From the NCBI RefSeq assembly GCF_018687715.1, contig NC_056762.1, positions 36,598,864-36,662,863 on the forward strand: DNA of 64,000 nucleotides. Reading direction: 5' to 3'. Every line of letters begins with the position of its first letter. Position 1 is the first letter of the stretch. This document shows, in pieces, positions 1-11,559 of this stretch. Below the pieces are notes generated by a model, which searched no databases, had not been told where the DNA came from, and saw only the letters and a program-made list of their open reading frames with translations. Both the position numbers and the translations under genes were made by a program. Origin of the DNA: Carya illinoinensis. Lineage: Eukaryota; Streptophyta; Magnoliopsida; Fagales; Juglandaceae.

Positions 1-990
1 TGCAAAGCATAATTCTGCTATATTTATTTTAAAAATTAAAAAAATATTGAAAATCATACTTTTTTATAAAAGCCTATATTATGTGAAAAGCTTTTCTAAA
101 TCACTAAAAAACATAATGCTAACATTTTCCATAATAATAAAAATATATAAAAATGAAAAAATAAAATGCATGCAAGCCAACTAAATATTACATTATTTTG
201 TTATTTACACATTACATTACAAAATACAAAATATGAACTACAACATCATTAGCGTGGTCTTCTATCAATGATTTAATCTCACACCAAGTAGCAACTTCAA
301 GTAATCTATTGAAAGTGAGCCTGCAAAAATCTCCATCCTGCATGTTTAGACACTTGACAGTGATTAAAAAAACTGGTACATGTCATGTCTTCAACACCAA
401 TGAAAGCTCTCACAACTACTATTTATGACATGTAGGTCATAAATCATAATGGAGTTCATCAATCAGTCACACATCCAAATTGAACATATATCTTAGTGCA
501 TCTTGAAACATCAGTACAACCTAATAGTGCTACGGTACCCAACTAATCATAAGACAAATTATTCATAGAACTTAGCTCATAGCTATCAACAAAGAAACAA
601 GAAGTCCTACAAACTTAGCTTATAAGGCAAATATACATGCGCATGCATGCTTATGCTAAATGTTTTTCAAGCCCAATGTTCACATGTTCCTTCAAAGACT
701 AATCGGTTGCCATTGTGCTTCTCAAAGCACTAATTAAAATACAACAATAACAAGCAAACACAAGAAATGCTAGTTTGCCATGTTATACACTTCCCAGGCC
801 CCAGCATTTAGAGATCTAATTGCTTATTAAGAAAACATTAAGCGATCTTGTTAGTAGTAAAGATAGCATGAAACAGAAAAGAAAATAGAAAAGGCATGTC
901 TACAGTGCACGGGTATAAAATGGTAAAACCCAAGGAGCTGCAATCCAGAAAAAGATAATCTGCCAAAACTTTCATCCAATCAAAAAGCAA
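1..990. other. No gene recognised
   Basis: The stretch is moderately AT-rich and unique-looking. No open frame longer than about 60 codons resembles a protein I recognise, and I see no LTR, TIR or RNA gene. It may be intron or 3' sequence of the minus-strand transcript proposed at 1640-2330, but nothing here proves that. Confidence 0.4.
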
Positions 991-1639
991 ACTAAAAAAT
1001 ATGAGCTTGAGCTCCCATAGAAACCAACAACATCAGAAGTTTGGCTACTGCTTTCCCTACACTCACAACCCAAGGCATAGTACAGCCATTCCAAATCTCA
1101 GTAGTCAGTAATACTATACCGCCCAAACTTCCAGTCCAGCATTCAAAACAACAAAAATCTGCAGAGGCATCAGTAACTGGAAGCCAAAGAGTGTCTATGG
1201 TACTGACCAAGACTCTGCGCTCATGTTATCTAGAATTAATCATCTCTAACTCCCATCACCAATCATAGACTACAATTACAAATCATGTCACAATCTCCGC
1301 AATTTCCACGTAATGTTAGCAGATATGATACCAATCTGTTCCTAAATAAATGAAGTGGTTATAATCCACAGTAGATTCTTATCACAAATCTTACAAAATG
1401 ACAATGCAATCAACCCAAAAAGGTTCCTTGCAAAAGAATATATTATGAGAACCAGTCTACAAAGCACATTTTAACAGTACCAGTGCCAAGGCCCTGTGGG
1501 GAACAAAGATGAATAAACAGAAAAAGGTCATCATTGGTTATCTGGAGGAGAAACAATAGCTTATCAATCCCAAGCTAAATAATCACAGATTCTTTATATA
1601 AGAAAAAAGAAGCTGCACATATGATATATTTGGCATGAA

Positions 1640-2241
1640 GAACATGAAAACACTCAAGCATGCTTGTGTTACCTGACTCCATGTATAAGCTTCCTCGGCA
1701 GTGCATTCAAATGCATATAAATATATATATCTATATATTTATATATACAATAGTATATATAGCATACAGAACAAATATAGCATACACTGATCCTTAGCAA
1801 ATATAGCATACAGATCAATAAAGTATGAGAGAGGAGACCCATACACTGCTTTTCGAGTCACCATTTAACAGTCCAACCCTCATCTTCCTAACTCGACAGA
1901 TCCACTTTTGTCTTCTTCCACTTCGCATCTTCTCTGTTCCTTGCCCCCCCATCACCTACTTCCATGACAGATAACACAAGAAAAATTATATTCAACAAGT
2001 TCCAAGCACAATAAGGAGACCCAGTTCACCGAAACACCAGATCTACCCAAATTTACATTAATTGTTCACAAATCGGGAGAGAGACTTACCGAGAGGTCGC
2101 CGGCGAGACAAACATCTCAGCGAGACAGAGAGACAACGGCCGAAGCTTGAATAGAGAGACACGGTTTCATGATTTCAAGATTTCGCGTGAGAGAGGAGGT
2201 CTGAGCACAGAGAGATTGCCTCAGAAATTCGAAGGCTAGGG

Positions 2242-2308
<67 letters not shown>

Positions 2309-2330
2309 GGGGGGGGGGGGGGGGAGGAGG
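1640..2330 (-). other. Possible 5' exons of an unidentified minus-strand transcript
   Basis: On the minus strand, a CT-rich leader (the GA run on the plus strand, 2245-2305) is followed by sequence with short ATG frames. It ends at a good donor: the last exon base is near 2092, followed by GTAAGT. A second donor-like junction (exon end near 1676, then GTAACA) follows a stretch reading roughly ECTAEEAYTWSQ. This is the usual look of a plant 5' UTR plus first exons. No protein family is recognisable and no continuous reading frame can be followed further, so this may be a non-coding transcript or a diverged gene. Overlapping frames at 992-1268 on both strands were not accepted as genes. Confidence 0.3.
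2245..2324. repeat. (GA)n microsatellite followed by a 17-base G run
   Basis: An uninterrupted GA dinucleotide tract (2245-2305) runs almost directly into 17 consecutive G (2308-2324). On the minus strand it is a CT-rich leader. The repeat makes an artificial open frame of repeated Glu-Arg that is not a gene. Confidence 0.95.
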
Positions 2331-2399
2331 CGGAAACCCTACCTAAGATCAAAGAAGTGTATATAAAACGGGCACCGGGTATAAAATGCGAAGCTCGTG

Positions 2400-2535
2400 T
2401 TTTAACATTCGGCCCGGACCGTATTGGTCCGGGTTTTTGTCATGCGGTTTCGGCCCGGATCAAATCCGGGCCGAAACCCATAATCGAAACCCGGTTATCC
2501 AGGTTCCGGACCGGCCCAGATGAACAGCCCTAGTT
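2400..2535. mobile_element. hAT-like terminal fragment rich in GGCCCGG/CCGGGCC
   Basis: The segment has repeated inverted blocks of the type GGCCCGGACC and CCGGGCCGAA. Read on the minus strand it ends in TAGGGCTGTTCATCTGGGCC, a typical plant hAT terminus. The opposite terminus was not found, so this is a fragment or an element whose other end has decayed. It abuts the GA/poly-G leader region. Confidence 0.45.
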
Positions 2536-2539
2536 ATTA

Positions 2540-3115
2540 TAAACTGATTATCATAGATTTACTCCAACATGATCTAGAAGAAATAGAAAAAAGAAAGATC
2601 CAAAAATAATAAAAAAAATAATTCATGTCATGTGCAATATTAATGATTCTGCGATATCATTGTGAATAAGCACAAGAATGTATAGATAATAAGTACTAAA
2701 TTAAGAACATGCCGATCACGCTTAAGGTAAGTATTAATTAATTACTACTTGAGTTGGTATGGTTATATCTTTAGAATCTGAATGATATAAGTTAGGATTA
2801 CAAAATAAATGCATTACGGGAATTCTCAATAATTATTCCTATTAATTGCTTTTACGTTAATGTTCTGTTCTGTACTTACTAATTAATAGGTATCAAAACC
2901 AAATTAATAAGATACAATTAATGCAATCATCATTATGAGATTTGGGTTATCAATTTGAATTCATGGCATAAAGAGCTTATATATACAAATGGGCAGACAG
3001 GTGATGAAACTAAGGTAAAAAGTACATAAAAGAGAAGGAATAGATCACAAGATTTGATTTTGTGCAATACACAGCAAACATAACAGGTTTCTGTTGTGAT
3101 AGAGGTTTGAGAATC
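2540..3115. other. 5' flank of neprosin copy 1, duplicated at 12240-13200
   Basis: This AT-rich flank shares long recognisable stretches with the flank of copy 2. Examples are the segments beginning AGAAATAGA at about 2579 and 12269, the shared AATAAGCACAAGAAT, and the ATGGGCAGA-containing stretch just before each gene. The duplication unit therefore began well upstream of the coding exons. I see no other gene in it. Confidence 0.6.
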
Positions 3116-4435
3116 ATGACCCCATTTTTAGTTTTGTTGTTTTTGTCTTCCATTGTTATAGACAGTACAGATGAAGGATTAAAAGGTGTTGAAGGTGATC
3201 TTGAAAATAGAGAGACAGCTCAAGATTCTGAACAAACCATACATCAAAAGCATCAAGGTACTTACGTATTAGCTTTATTTTGTGGAAATAGAATGTATTT
3301 TGTTTTGTTTTGTTTGGTGAGATAAGTAAAGTGTGTTGTGTTGTCTTTACAGACTGCAGAAGGTGATATCTTTGATTGCGTTGATATATATAAACAACCA
3401 GCCTTTGATCATCCTTTGCTTAAAAACCATAGCATTCAGGTAAAACTCTCATAATCGATAGCTAGCCATTTGATAAACAACAAAACCTTCTTATAAATAA
3501 ATGGACAATACTTTTGTAGATGAAACCTAATTTTTTCCCAGAAAGAGGGGAAGATAAAACTCTACCACATGTAGCCAAGACTTCTGCAGTTGGATTGAGT
3601 GAAGGCTGCCCATTTGGAACCGTTCCCATCAAGAGAACTCGGAAGGAAGACTTGTTATTGGCCAAAATGTTCGTGAAAGATTCTGGGTCAAACATTGCCT
3701 CTCCTCCTACTCATGTTAACGTTTCTAATTCCCTTCCTATTCTAATCATTTGCCTTTGTTTATAAATGATACATATTAATTAGCAATTTGGGAAATTTTT
3801 TTCTTTTTATGATTTAACTGATAATAATACTTTCATTTTTCTCCCATTATATATATAGGTATGCAACAAGAAAATTACAAAGCAGTGCAGGCACAAACTA
3901 TAAGGGAGCAGCCGCAACAATTAATATACAAAATCCCCAAGTTATAGATAATCAATTCAGCCAAGCATTTATACAGGTCCGAAGTGGCGTTGATGTGATT
4001 CAAGTTGGATGGATGGTAATTCGTTTCAAATCCTCGTCCAGTCAATGCATATCTTAGGAGCTATCTCTTGGTTCTTAATGCTAATTTTGTTGGTAAATTC
4101 TTTGGGTAAATCCAAAATTATATGGCGATAATAATACGCGAACCTTGGGTGCATGGACGGTAAGGCTGGGAATTATTTATCTCTGATCTGCATTTACATA
4201 TAAATTTCAAACTCTTGGAGTTTTTCCAGTATTCATTGTACTCCGATCGTATTTTCTTTGTATTTTTTAGGCAGGTGAAAATGGCTGTTTCAATATGCTC
4301 TGCTCGGGTTTTGTGCAAGTTAGTTCAAAAGATACTCCAGGCTATGTTCTTGATGAGGTTTCCCGTTATGGACGAAAACAATTTTCTGTAAAGTTCCATG
4401 TAGTCAAGGATGTGAGAGAAGGAAATTGGTGGCTT
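3116..4435 (+). pseudogene. Neprosin-family peptidase, copy 1, 5' part (interrupted)
   Basis: Exons visible by homology are 3116-3257 (start ATG and a hydrophobic signal-peptide-like stretch, MTPFLVLLFLSS), 3353-3439 ([18 protein letters not shown]), 3520 to 3714 or 3720 (EGCPFGTVPIKRT), about 3860-4015 (GAAATINIQNPQV to VIQVGWM), 4106-4159 (VNPKLYGDN, RTLGAWT) and 4271-4435 (GENGCFNMLCSGFVQ to GNWWL). This order matches the Neprosin activation peptide followed by the Neprosin domain, a family of secreted glutamic peptidases typical of plants. Similarity stops abruptly after NWWL and resumes at 11214. The dinucleotide before the 4106 exon is GG rather than AG, while copy 2 keeps AG there. The 3859/3860 junction does not keep frame with the preceding exon. 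The gene was therefore probably already damaged apart from the insertion. Confidence 0.85.
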
Positions 4436-5412
4436 GCACAGCACCGTACTTCAATTTCTTTTCTTCTTTCCTCAACATGCAGTGCTGCACCTCATGTAAA
4501 ACTTCCTTTCGTTTGGCGCAATGATGAAGCCACACCCTTTCAGATGCATTGGCATCCAGCCCACACTAAATCAATCACCAACAACATTTAACAAACCCTC
4601 TGCTGTGCGCAGAGACAAGGGCATGCAAAGTAACTTGTGGGCAAACCATCTCAGACCATATAAGCAACTCTAATGGCCTGGCTAGGTGGGTTGTCTCCAT
4701 CAAAGACTCTTCATTACAATGTTGTTTTGTCTCTTTCTCAAGACAACACAGTACAGGAGAAAATAAAAAAAAATGATAATAAAGAGAAAAAACTCAAGTA
4801 CAGTTCTAAGTCCAAAACATTCAAAATACATTTTAATGTGCAGTTTCAATAATATAAATACACATGTACAATAATAATATTATGAATATGTAACTAATCG
4901 GAATAATCATTTCAAATTCCTAAACACCATCGCAAATTTATTTCTTAGACCAAAAAGATACTCAACTACAACATGATAAAAATCGAGAAATGCACGAAGG
5001 CTATATATATAAAATCAGTCAAATAGATATTTATTTACTGTATTTTATCGAGATCATAAAAAATCTACAACCTAAAGTTCTGATATCACATGTTAAATAT
5101 TATAACATGAACAATTAATAAATGGATCTTCGATTTTATATGATCCACACTAATAAACAGTAATAAATAAATACGTACCTTTATTATCAATTTGATGAAG
5201 AATTATATCTGGCTATGAGGGAAGGATCACCCTAACAACCTTACCTCGCAAATGTCTTACGATGGCAAAAGGCACTCTAATGTTGTAGGTGAGAACCCTT
5301 TAATCCCTCAGTGCTATTTATAGATTTCTGACCATCAAGAAATCTAAGAGTTTGTATCTGACTATAATTAGAGATATAGAGTTTTAATCTTATCTCTTAG
5401 AATTTTTCTTAT
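4436..5412. other. Insert of unknown origin inside neprosin copy 1, left part
   Basis: From 4436 the sequence is no longer neprosin-like. With 11128-11213 it forms roughly 1.07 kb of extra DNA around the hAT insertion. I see no clear TIR, LTR pair or target duplication at its edges, and no protein. It is AT-rich, with a less AT-rich stretch around 4440-4740. It could be an older decayed element into which the hAT later inserted, or a rearrangement breakpoint. Confidence 0.4.
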
Positions 5413-5420
5413 CCCGTTAT
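5413..5420. repeat. hAT target-site duplication CCCGTTAT, left copy
   Basis: The 8 bases CCCGTTAT directly precede the element and recur at 11120-11127 directly after it. Eight base pairs is the hAT target-duplication length. Confidence 0.8.
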
Positions 5421-5559
5421 TATGGGAGAGTATCGGCCTAACCAGTAGAATGTCCGGTCGGTTTCGATCCTATTTTCTTTGGACCGATGGGTTTCGGTTC
5501 GATCCCGGTCCATGGGGGTTTTGCCCCAGACCGGACCGAACCGGACCGAATGAATATTA

Positions 5560-6420
5560 ATATATTTTATTATTTATATAATAATTATAATTGTATATAA
5601 TTATTTATAATTTTTATAATTGTATATAATTTAGAATTATTTATAATTTTTATCTTACCTAATAGGCTAATATTTATCATACTAATTATTAATATATATA
5701 ATTTTATACTAATACAATAATACTAATATAATAATATTGATACTAACTTACTAAGACTAAGACTAAATCACTAACCGTCTATATTAATAAATCACTACTA
5801 GTTATTATTATTACATGATATTTACATCTAGTTATTAGTTATAATTTATAAACTTATAATAAATAAGTTAATAAATATTACTAATTTACTATATATTAAT
5901 AGACTAATAGTATTACTGTATTAGTATAATAGTCTATTAGTAATTTAGTATATAGTAAATTACTAATATATATAATAGTAATTATAGTATACTATTAGTT
6001 ATGTATATTAAATTAATATATTTAAGTTATTATCTATTAATACTAGTGTAACTACTAACTAGTGTTATTACATATTAATATTATTAGTTACTAGTTATTA
6101 CATCTAGACTATCTAGTTATTAGACAATAGTAAATAAGTTAATAAATATTACTAATTTACTATATACTAAATTACTAATAGACTAATAGTATTAGTATAA
6201 TAGTAAATTACTAAGTTAGTAAATTTCAAAAACAAAAAAAAAAAAACTCTCTAAGTTAGTAATAATTAACTAAATTAACAATTAACTAGTGATTTTTTTA
6301 GTGATTTAATTAAATAATACACATTAATTAGTTTACCTAATTTTATTTTTACTAACTTAAATATATTTTTACCAACTTATTAATTTTTTTTTTATTGTTT
6401 AGAATTAGATTTTAGAAGAA
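5560..6420. repeat. AT-rich zone with repeated TTAGTAATTTACTATATA-type motifs
   Basis: The base composition is extreme A+T. A stretch beginning AATAAGTTAATAAATATTAC recurs near 5862 and 6142. Inverted variants such as AATAGACTAATAGTATT facing ATAATAGTCTATT lie close together near 5900-5945. No gene is visible. It is probably subterminal transposon DNA, with the repeats as possible transposase binding sites by analogy with other hAT elements. Confidence 0.6.
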
Positions 6421-6428
6421 GTTATACA

Positions 6429-6468
6429 AAATTATGTGCTGAAACGGCGCCGTTTCAGCACATAATTT
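6429..6468. repeat. 40-bp perfect palindrome centred on GGCGCC
   Basis: The left arm 6429-6448 is the exact reverse complement of 6449-6468, with no spacer. The core reads AAACGGCGCCGTTT. It lies between the AT-rich subterminal zone and the poly-C and leader region of the transposase gene. It could be promoter or protein-binding DNA, or a cruciform-forming site. Confidence 0.95.
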
Positions 6469-6475
6469 CCCTTTA

Positions 6476-6507
6476 CCCCCCCCCCCCCCCCAGCCCCCCA
6501 CCCCCCC
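6476..6507. repeat. Poly-C run
   Basis: Sixteen consecutive C (6476-6491) are followed by shorter C runs. It lies directly after the palindrome and before a CT-rich leader. Confidence 0.95.
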
Positions 6508-6736
6508 GATTCCCTCCACTCCCCCTTCAGTCTTCAGTCTTCACTCTTCACTTTCTCTCTCAACTCTCAAGTGAAAAACACGCTCGACGCTCACAAATTC
6601 TACAAACCCTAGCCCCGTGCCGTGCGCATCCCCTCCAAGCCGTAACCCATTGCCGACGCTGTGCCATTGCCCACTTGCCCCTCGGTCGCATCTCAAATTC
6701 CCAACCGTTGCATTCCCGTTTTTGCCGAACGAGGTG

Positions 6737-6839
<103 letters not shown>

Positions 6840-6952
6840 TATTTTTATTAATTTGCTTGATAGTTGTGGATATTAGGCTTGTTTGTGTGTTGGATAGTTG
6901 TGGATTTTAGAGCATTGGCGACTTGTGCCCATTTCTGGAAAACAGATGGGTT

Positions 6953-7140
6953 CGCTCGAGTCTCGCGTACTTGCCGAGCGAACCCAGGCAGAATGGAGCG
7001 CTCGACGCTCGCTCGACTTTTAGCTCGAGCGAACTCAGGCAGATTTGAGCGCTCGACTCTCGCTCGACATTCCGCTCGAGCGAAATCAGGCAGAGTTGAG
7101 CGCTCGACTCTCGCTCGACATTCCGCTCGAGCGAACTGAA
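6953..7140. repeat. 51-bp tandem array with CTCGAG palindromes
   Basis: About 3.6 units have a 51-bp period: the CTCGAGCGAA block starts at 7024, 7075 and 7126, with a diverged unit from about 6973. Each unit contains the palindromic CTCGAG and GCTCGAC/GTCGAGC-type inverted words, and GAGCGCTC, another palindrome. The period is a multiple of three, so a frame stays open across it (6864-7139), but it has no protein signature. It lies within the hAT element just upstream of the transposase. Confidence 0.9.
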
Positions 7141-7432
7141 AAATCTTATTTTTTTTATAAAATTATTATTATAAAAATAAATTTATATTATCATTTTGAT
7201 GAATCAAATGGTTAATCCAATGTGGGATTATGGATAGAAAGGTCTTAGATTTATGGAAAACTTGTACTTTTCATCAATTTTTTAAGATGGCTTTGATGAA
7301 GCCAATGTGGATGGATATTAGGGTTGTTTGTGTGCTGGATAGTGGTGGATATTAGGGTTGTTTCCAGGCTACGGACAACCAATTGTTCTAGAAAAACTTA
7401 TTACACTAATTGTTGGTTGTTTATTTTTCTAG

Positions 7433-9727
7433 ATGGATTCGTCAACTTCAACCAATGAGGTGCAAGAGTCAATACAAAGCCCTGGTATGCCTCCGCCCCC
7501 ACCCCCATCCAATGTAAGTGATAAATCTAACATTGGTGGGTCACAAAGTGGTAGAGTTAGGTCAATGGTTTGGGATCACTTTACAAGAATATCAAAAGGG
7601 GATCCCACTAAACCTAGGGCTGCATGTAATTACTGTGGTGCTTCGTATGCGTGTGATACAAAGATCAATGGTACAAAGTCTATGAAGCATCACATTGAGA
7701 AGCAATGTAAGAAATGTCCATTTAAGAATACGGATAAGTCCCAGACGACTCTAGGTTGGAAAATGGAGGGAGGTAGTGATGGTGGGGGACTTGTGCCCAT
7801 TTTATTTAGTGTTGAGGCTTGCCGACAAGTATTGACAGAGATGATTATTGTTGATGAGTTGCCATTTAGGTTTGTTGAAGGGGAGGGTTTTAGAAAGTTT
7901 ATACTTGTGGTTTGCCCTAAGTGGGTAGGGATTCCATCCCGTTGGACGATTGCGAAGGATTGTTTTAATTTGTTTATCAGTGAAAAAAATAAATTAAAAA
8001 GTGCTCTTTGAGGGCAACGAATTTTCCTCACCACGGATACATGGACATCCGTGCAAAATCTTAATTATATGTGTCTCACAGCACATTTTATTGATGATGA
8101 CTGGAAGCTACATAAGAGGATTCTTTCCTTTTCTTTGGTTGAAAATCACAAGGGTGATACACTTGGTAAAGGCATAGAGTTGTATTTGCATGATTGGGGG
8201 CGACCGAAAATACTTGCTATCACTCTTGATAATGCAAGTTCTAATAATGGGGTCATTTCTTATTTGAAAAAAAAAACCAAGTATAGGAGGGATACGGTCT
8301 TGGAACATGAATTCTTGCATGTTCGATGTTGTGCACACATTCTAAATTTAATTGTGCGTGAGGGATTGAAAGACTATGAGGAGTCTATTGCGAAGGTGAG
8401 GGGTGTTGTGAAATATGTTAAATCCTCCCCTCAAAGGTGGGGTACATTTAAGAAGTGTGTGGCATTGGAAGAGATTAAATGCAAAAGTCATGTTTGCCTA
8501 GATGTACAGACTAGGTGGAACTCTACCTATCTTATGTTGGAGAGGGCTGGGAAATTTAGAAAAGCTTTTGATCGGTTGGAGGAAGAAGATATGTGCTTTT
8601 TAAGTAGTATTGGAGATGATGATGATGACGACGATGAAGGTGATGTGGTAACTAGAAGAAAGTCAAAGAAGTGAGGGCCTCCCAATGCATCCTATTGGGA
8701 TAAGGTACGGTTGTTTGAGAAGTTTCTTGCATTATTTCATGATGTAACTTTACGCTTCTCGGGGGGTGAGTATGTAACTTGCAATACCTTTTTTTCAAAG
8801 TTGGTGAATATTAAAAATGCCATTAACATAGAATGTGAAAAAGGAAGTCCCGTGGTGGGATTAATGGCCTCAAATATGAAGAGAAAGTTTGAAAAGTATT
8901 GGGAGAATATGGATAATCAGAATATACTGTTGTACGTTGGGATTGTTCTTGATCCTCATTACAAGATGCGATATCTTGACTTTGGGTTGAGAAAAATGTA
9001 TGCATATGATCAATCAAAAATCATTGATATGAGTTGGAAGGTGAAAAATGCATTTATTCGCATGTATAAGGCATACATCCAAAATGAAGAAGGGAGTTCT
9101 CCTCAACGCACAAGTTCCCCACGTGAAGATGCAAGTCTTTCCACAACTCAGTCTACGAATAGACATGCTGCATTGATGGCCCAATTTAAGCAAGAGTTAC
9201 AGTCAGAAGACTCTTTGGAAAGCAGGTCAGAGGTTGATAGATATCTAGCTGAAAAATGTGAGGATGAATGTGATAATTTTGACTTACTAAATTGGTGGAA
9301 GGTGAATTCAGTTAGATATCGCATACTTTCAAAGGTTGCACGCGATGTACTTGCAATACCGGTATCTACTGTGGCCTCTGAATCTACATTCAGTACTGCG
9401 GGTCGTGTACTTGACCCTTTCCGAAGTAGTTTAAATCCGATGATGGTTGAGACTCTCATATGTGCACAAAATTGGCTCCGTTCTTCCTCTACTCCAATAA
9501 GCCTTAGGACTTTAATGGATGAAATGGAGGAATTTGAGAAGCAGATAGATATGGGTATGTAATCAATTAACTTTGATTTATTTTGTGGTATATTTTGTTT
9601 TATCTTCTATATTATTTTAACTTTATTTCATTTGTTTTGTATTAAATTTTTATGGATTGAAGGAGAACTTGTTGGGGAATTGGCTTATTCTGCAGAAGGA
9701 TCAAATGAAATGGCTACCGAGTCTTAA
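7433..9727 (+). pseudogene. hAT transposase with BED zinc finger, two in-frame TGA stops
   Basis: One reading frame runs from ATG 7433 to 9562, interrupted only by TGA at 8009-8011 and 8672-8674. Without them it would be about 710 codons, a normal size for Ac/RICESLEEPER-type transposases. Domains in order: a proline run, then a BED zinc finger (VWDHFTRI, CNYCG, MKHHIEKQC; codons about 45-90), an RNase-H-like core (LTTDTWTSVQNLNYMCLTAHF; later CCAHILNLIV), an acidic Asp run (8619-8640), and the hAT C-terminal dimerisation region (VASESTFSTAGRVLDPFRSSL, 9371-9433). A donor at 9555 and an acceptor before 9663 would replace the last two codons with a short exon ending in TAA at 9725-9727. Both TGA codons sit where Arg (CGA) is plausible, so simple C-to-T changes could explain them. 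As read here it cannot make a full protein. Confidence 0.9.
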
Positions 9728-11119
9728 CCCAATGTTGATGTAAGACATGAATTCTGTTTAAAATCTATATTTTTTTTTCCCAGTTTTATTTCTTTCTAGA
9801 TGTGATTTGTTTGTAAAATCTGCTTCTCTATTATATTTGGACTTTAATACTTGAAAAATTCACAAGTTAAACTCAATAAACATCTTATTTTATAGTGATT
9901 CTGTACATATCAAGGCCTTGTGTCATTAATCCTCTCCTAAAACCATCTTCTCTAGGCCTTGTGTCATTAATTGCTGCACTTTGAAGAAGTGCATGGTAAA
10001 AAGACTCAGTTACAGCTTGTGTAAAAGGCTAACTAAAGGTTGATTTATTTTATGTTCACCAATATTATCTTGTTTTGTACCAACTTAAGTGCTGCATCAA
10101 CTGAGTTGATTTATTTTATAACAGACTAACCAAATGTTTAAAAGTTGATTTTTATTATGTTCACCAATAGGTTAACGCCTTGGTTTTTTACTTTTTTATC
10201 TGCAGATCTGTGAATCGTGATCTCAACCTTGATGGAGAAATTGATCGTGAGGAATTTGCTAATAGTTAGGGACTGATTCAACAATTACCTAATTTTATAA
10301 TTTGTATTTTGTTTTGATGTAATTATGTTAACTTTTAGATGCTACTGTTGGTCTTTTTTTATTTTTTATGTAATTTATGCTAGTGTTAGTATGTTATAGT
10401 GCACTGTGCATCAGTGCTTTTGATGTAAATTATTAAATATAACTTCTAATCTTTGATAGTTCTTTTTTTTAAGACTTTTTAATTTTTAGTTTTTAAATAT
10501 GCTTGCAGGTTTGAATTTTTTAAATATGCTTGCAGATTGCTTGGGAATGGATTTTTATTTTTCTGGCCTTTTAGAATGCAGATTGTAATCATTTGATGTA
10601 CCATGTATGTAAAGTAAGATACATGAAAATCGATTTTTGCTATATTTTTCTCTTGTTAGAAGAGCTTTCTTTCCTTTTTTAGATATATGATAAATATTAA
10701 ATAGAATATACTATAATTGATTGATCTTTAAATTGTTTGGAACGTATATAGAAATTTTTTATTTTTTTGGTAGTAAAATATTTTATTCAAATTTATTGTA
10801 TATAGATAATTTTTTTTAATGGTTATTTTTATTTTTCTTTCTAAGTATTTCTTTGGTATTTTGGGCTTCAAATTAGATAAATTGTTAGTGGATTTTAACT
10901 GTTGGGTCGAAATTGATGTAAGAAAAAAATTGGGCCATTGGCCCATTTGGAGTCCGGTCGGACCGATTGGACTGACCGGACCGGACCGTCCTGAATGGGA
11001 CCGGACCGCCCGGTTCTATTGAGATTCGGTCCGGTCCAGGGTAGGGAATCCCTGGACCGAATAGGTCCGGTCCGATCCATCAAACCCCCCAGAACCGGAC
11101 CGGACCGATCTCCCTCCTA
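9728..11119. other. hAT 3' non-coding part with short direct repeats
   Basis: There is no protein domain. GGCCTTGTGTCATTAAT occurs twice (about 9914 and 9956), and TTTAAATATGCTTGCAG occurs twice near 10494 and 10520. A short open stretch after an acceptor at 10205 (DLNLDGEIDREEFANS then stop) might be an alternative last exon of the transposase gene. The right end (10950-11110) is dense in CCGGACC/GGTCCGG words. Confidence 0.55.
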
Positions 11120-11127
11120 CCCGTTAT
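11120..11127. repeat. hAT target-site duplication CCCGTTAT, right copy
   Basis: It is identical to 5413-5420 and directly follows the right TIR. Confidence 0.8.
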
Positions 11128-11213
11128 CACTCATCTTTTATTTGATAAACTTGAGTTATTTCAAATTCTATTAAGATGAGTGTGTGGGATATAGAGTTTA
11201 AATAAAAGTCTTA

Positions 11214-11559
11214 CATGTACACGACAAATTCGATATGCCTCTTGGGTATTGGCCCAAGACCTTATTTAGCAGTTTATCCATCTCAGCAACTGAGGTAAGA
11301 TGGGGAGGGGGAGTTTTACACAGACAACAATGCTGCTAGCCCTCCAATGGGAAGCGGCCATTTTGCAATTGAAGGCTACTCCAGGGCTGCTTTTATAGAT
11401 GATCTTGAATTTGCAGATGAATCCAACAACTGGATACATCCTGATTACAATTCACTGCAATATGAGGCAGATGTTCTAAAATGTTACACCATAAATGCCA
11501 TGTTTGAATCTGACTATGGCTACCTATTTGGTGGCCCTAGTGGGAATTGTCAACCCTAA
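11214..11559 (+). pseudogene. Neprosin-family peptidase, copy 1, 3' part
   Basis: Neprosin similarity resumes with HVHDKFDMPLGYWPKTLF and continues through ATEVRWGGGV. It continues one frame over as PPMGSGHFAIEGYSRAAF to the C-terminus LFGGPSGNCQP and a TAA stop at 11557-11559. A single extra T in the run at 11314-11317 causes the frame change. The segment supplies what is missing after NWWL at 4435, so the two pieces were once one gene. The terminal GGP..NC element is the usual neprosin C-terminus. Confidence 0.85.

Noticed and set aside
992..1268. Overlapping frames on both strands
   Set aside because: They are short, mutually overlapping, have no family resemblance, and no splice context ties them to the exons at 1640-2330.
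2243..2533. Open frame starting with repeated Glu-Arg
   Set aside because: It is a GA microsatellite running into poly-G and an hAT end; there is no domain.
6864..7139. 91-codon frame with repeated Arg-Ser-Thr-Leu-Ala-Arg words
   Set aside because: It is an artefact of a 51-bp repeat (period divisible by three) with no protein signature.
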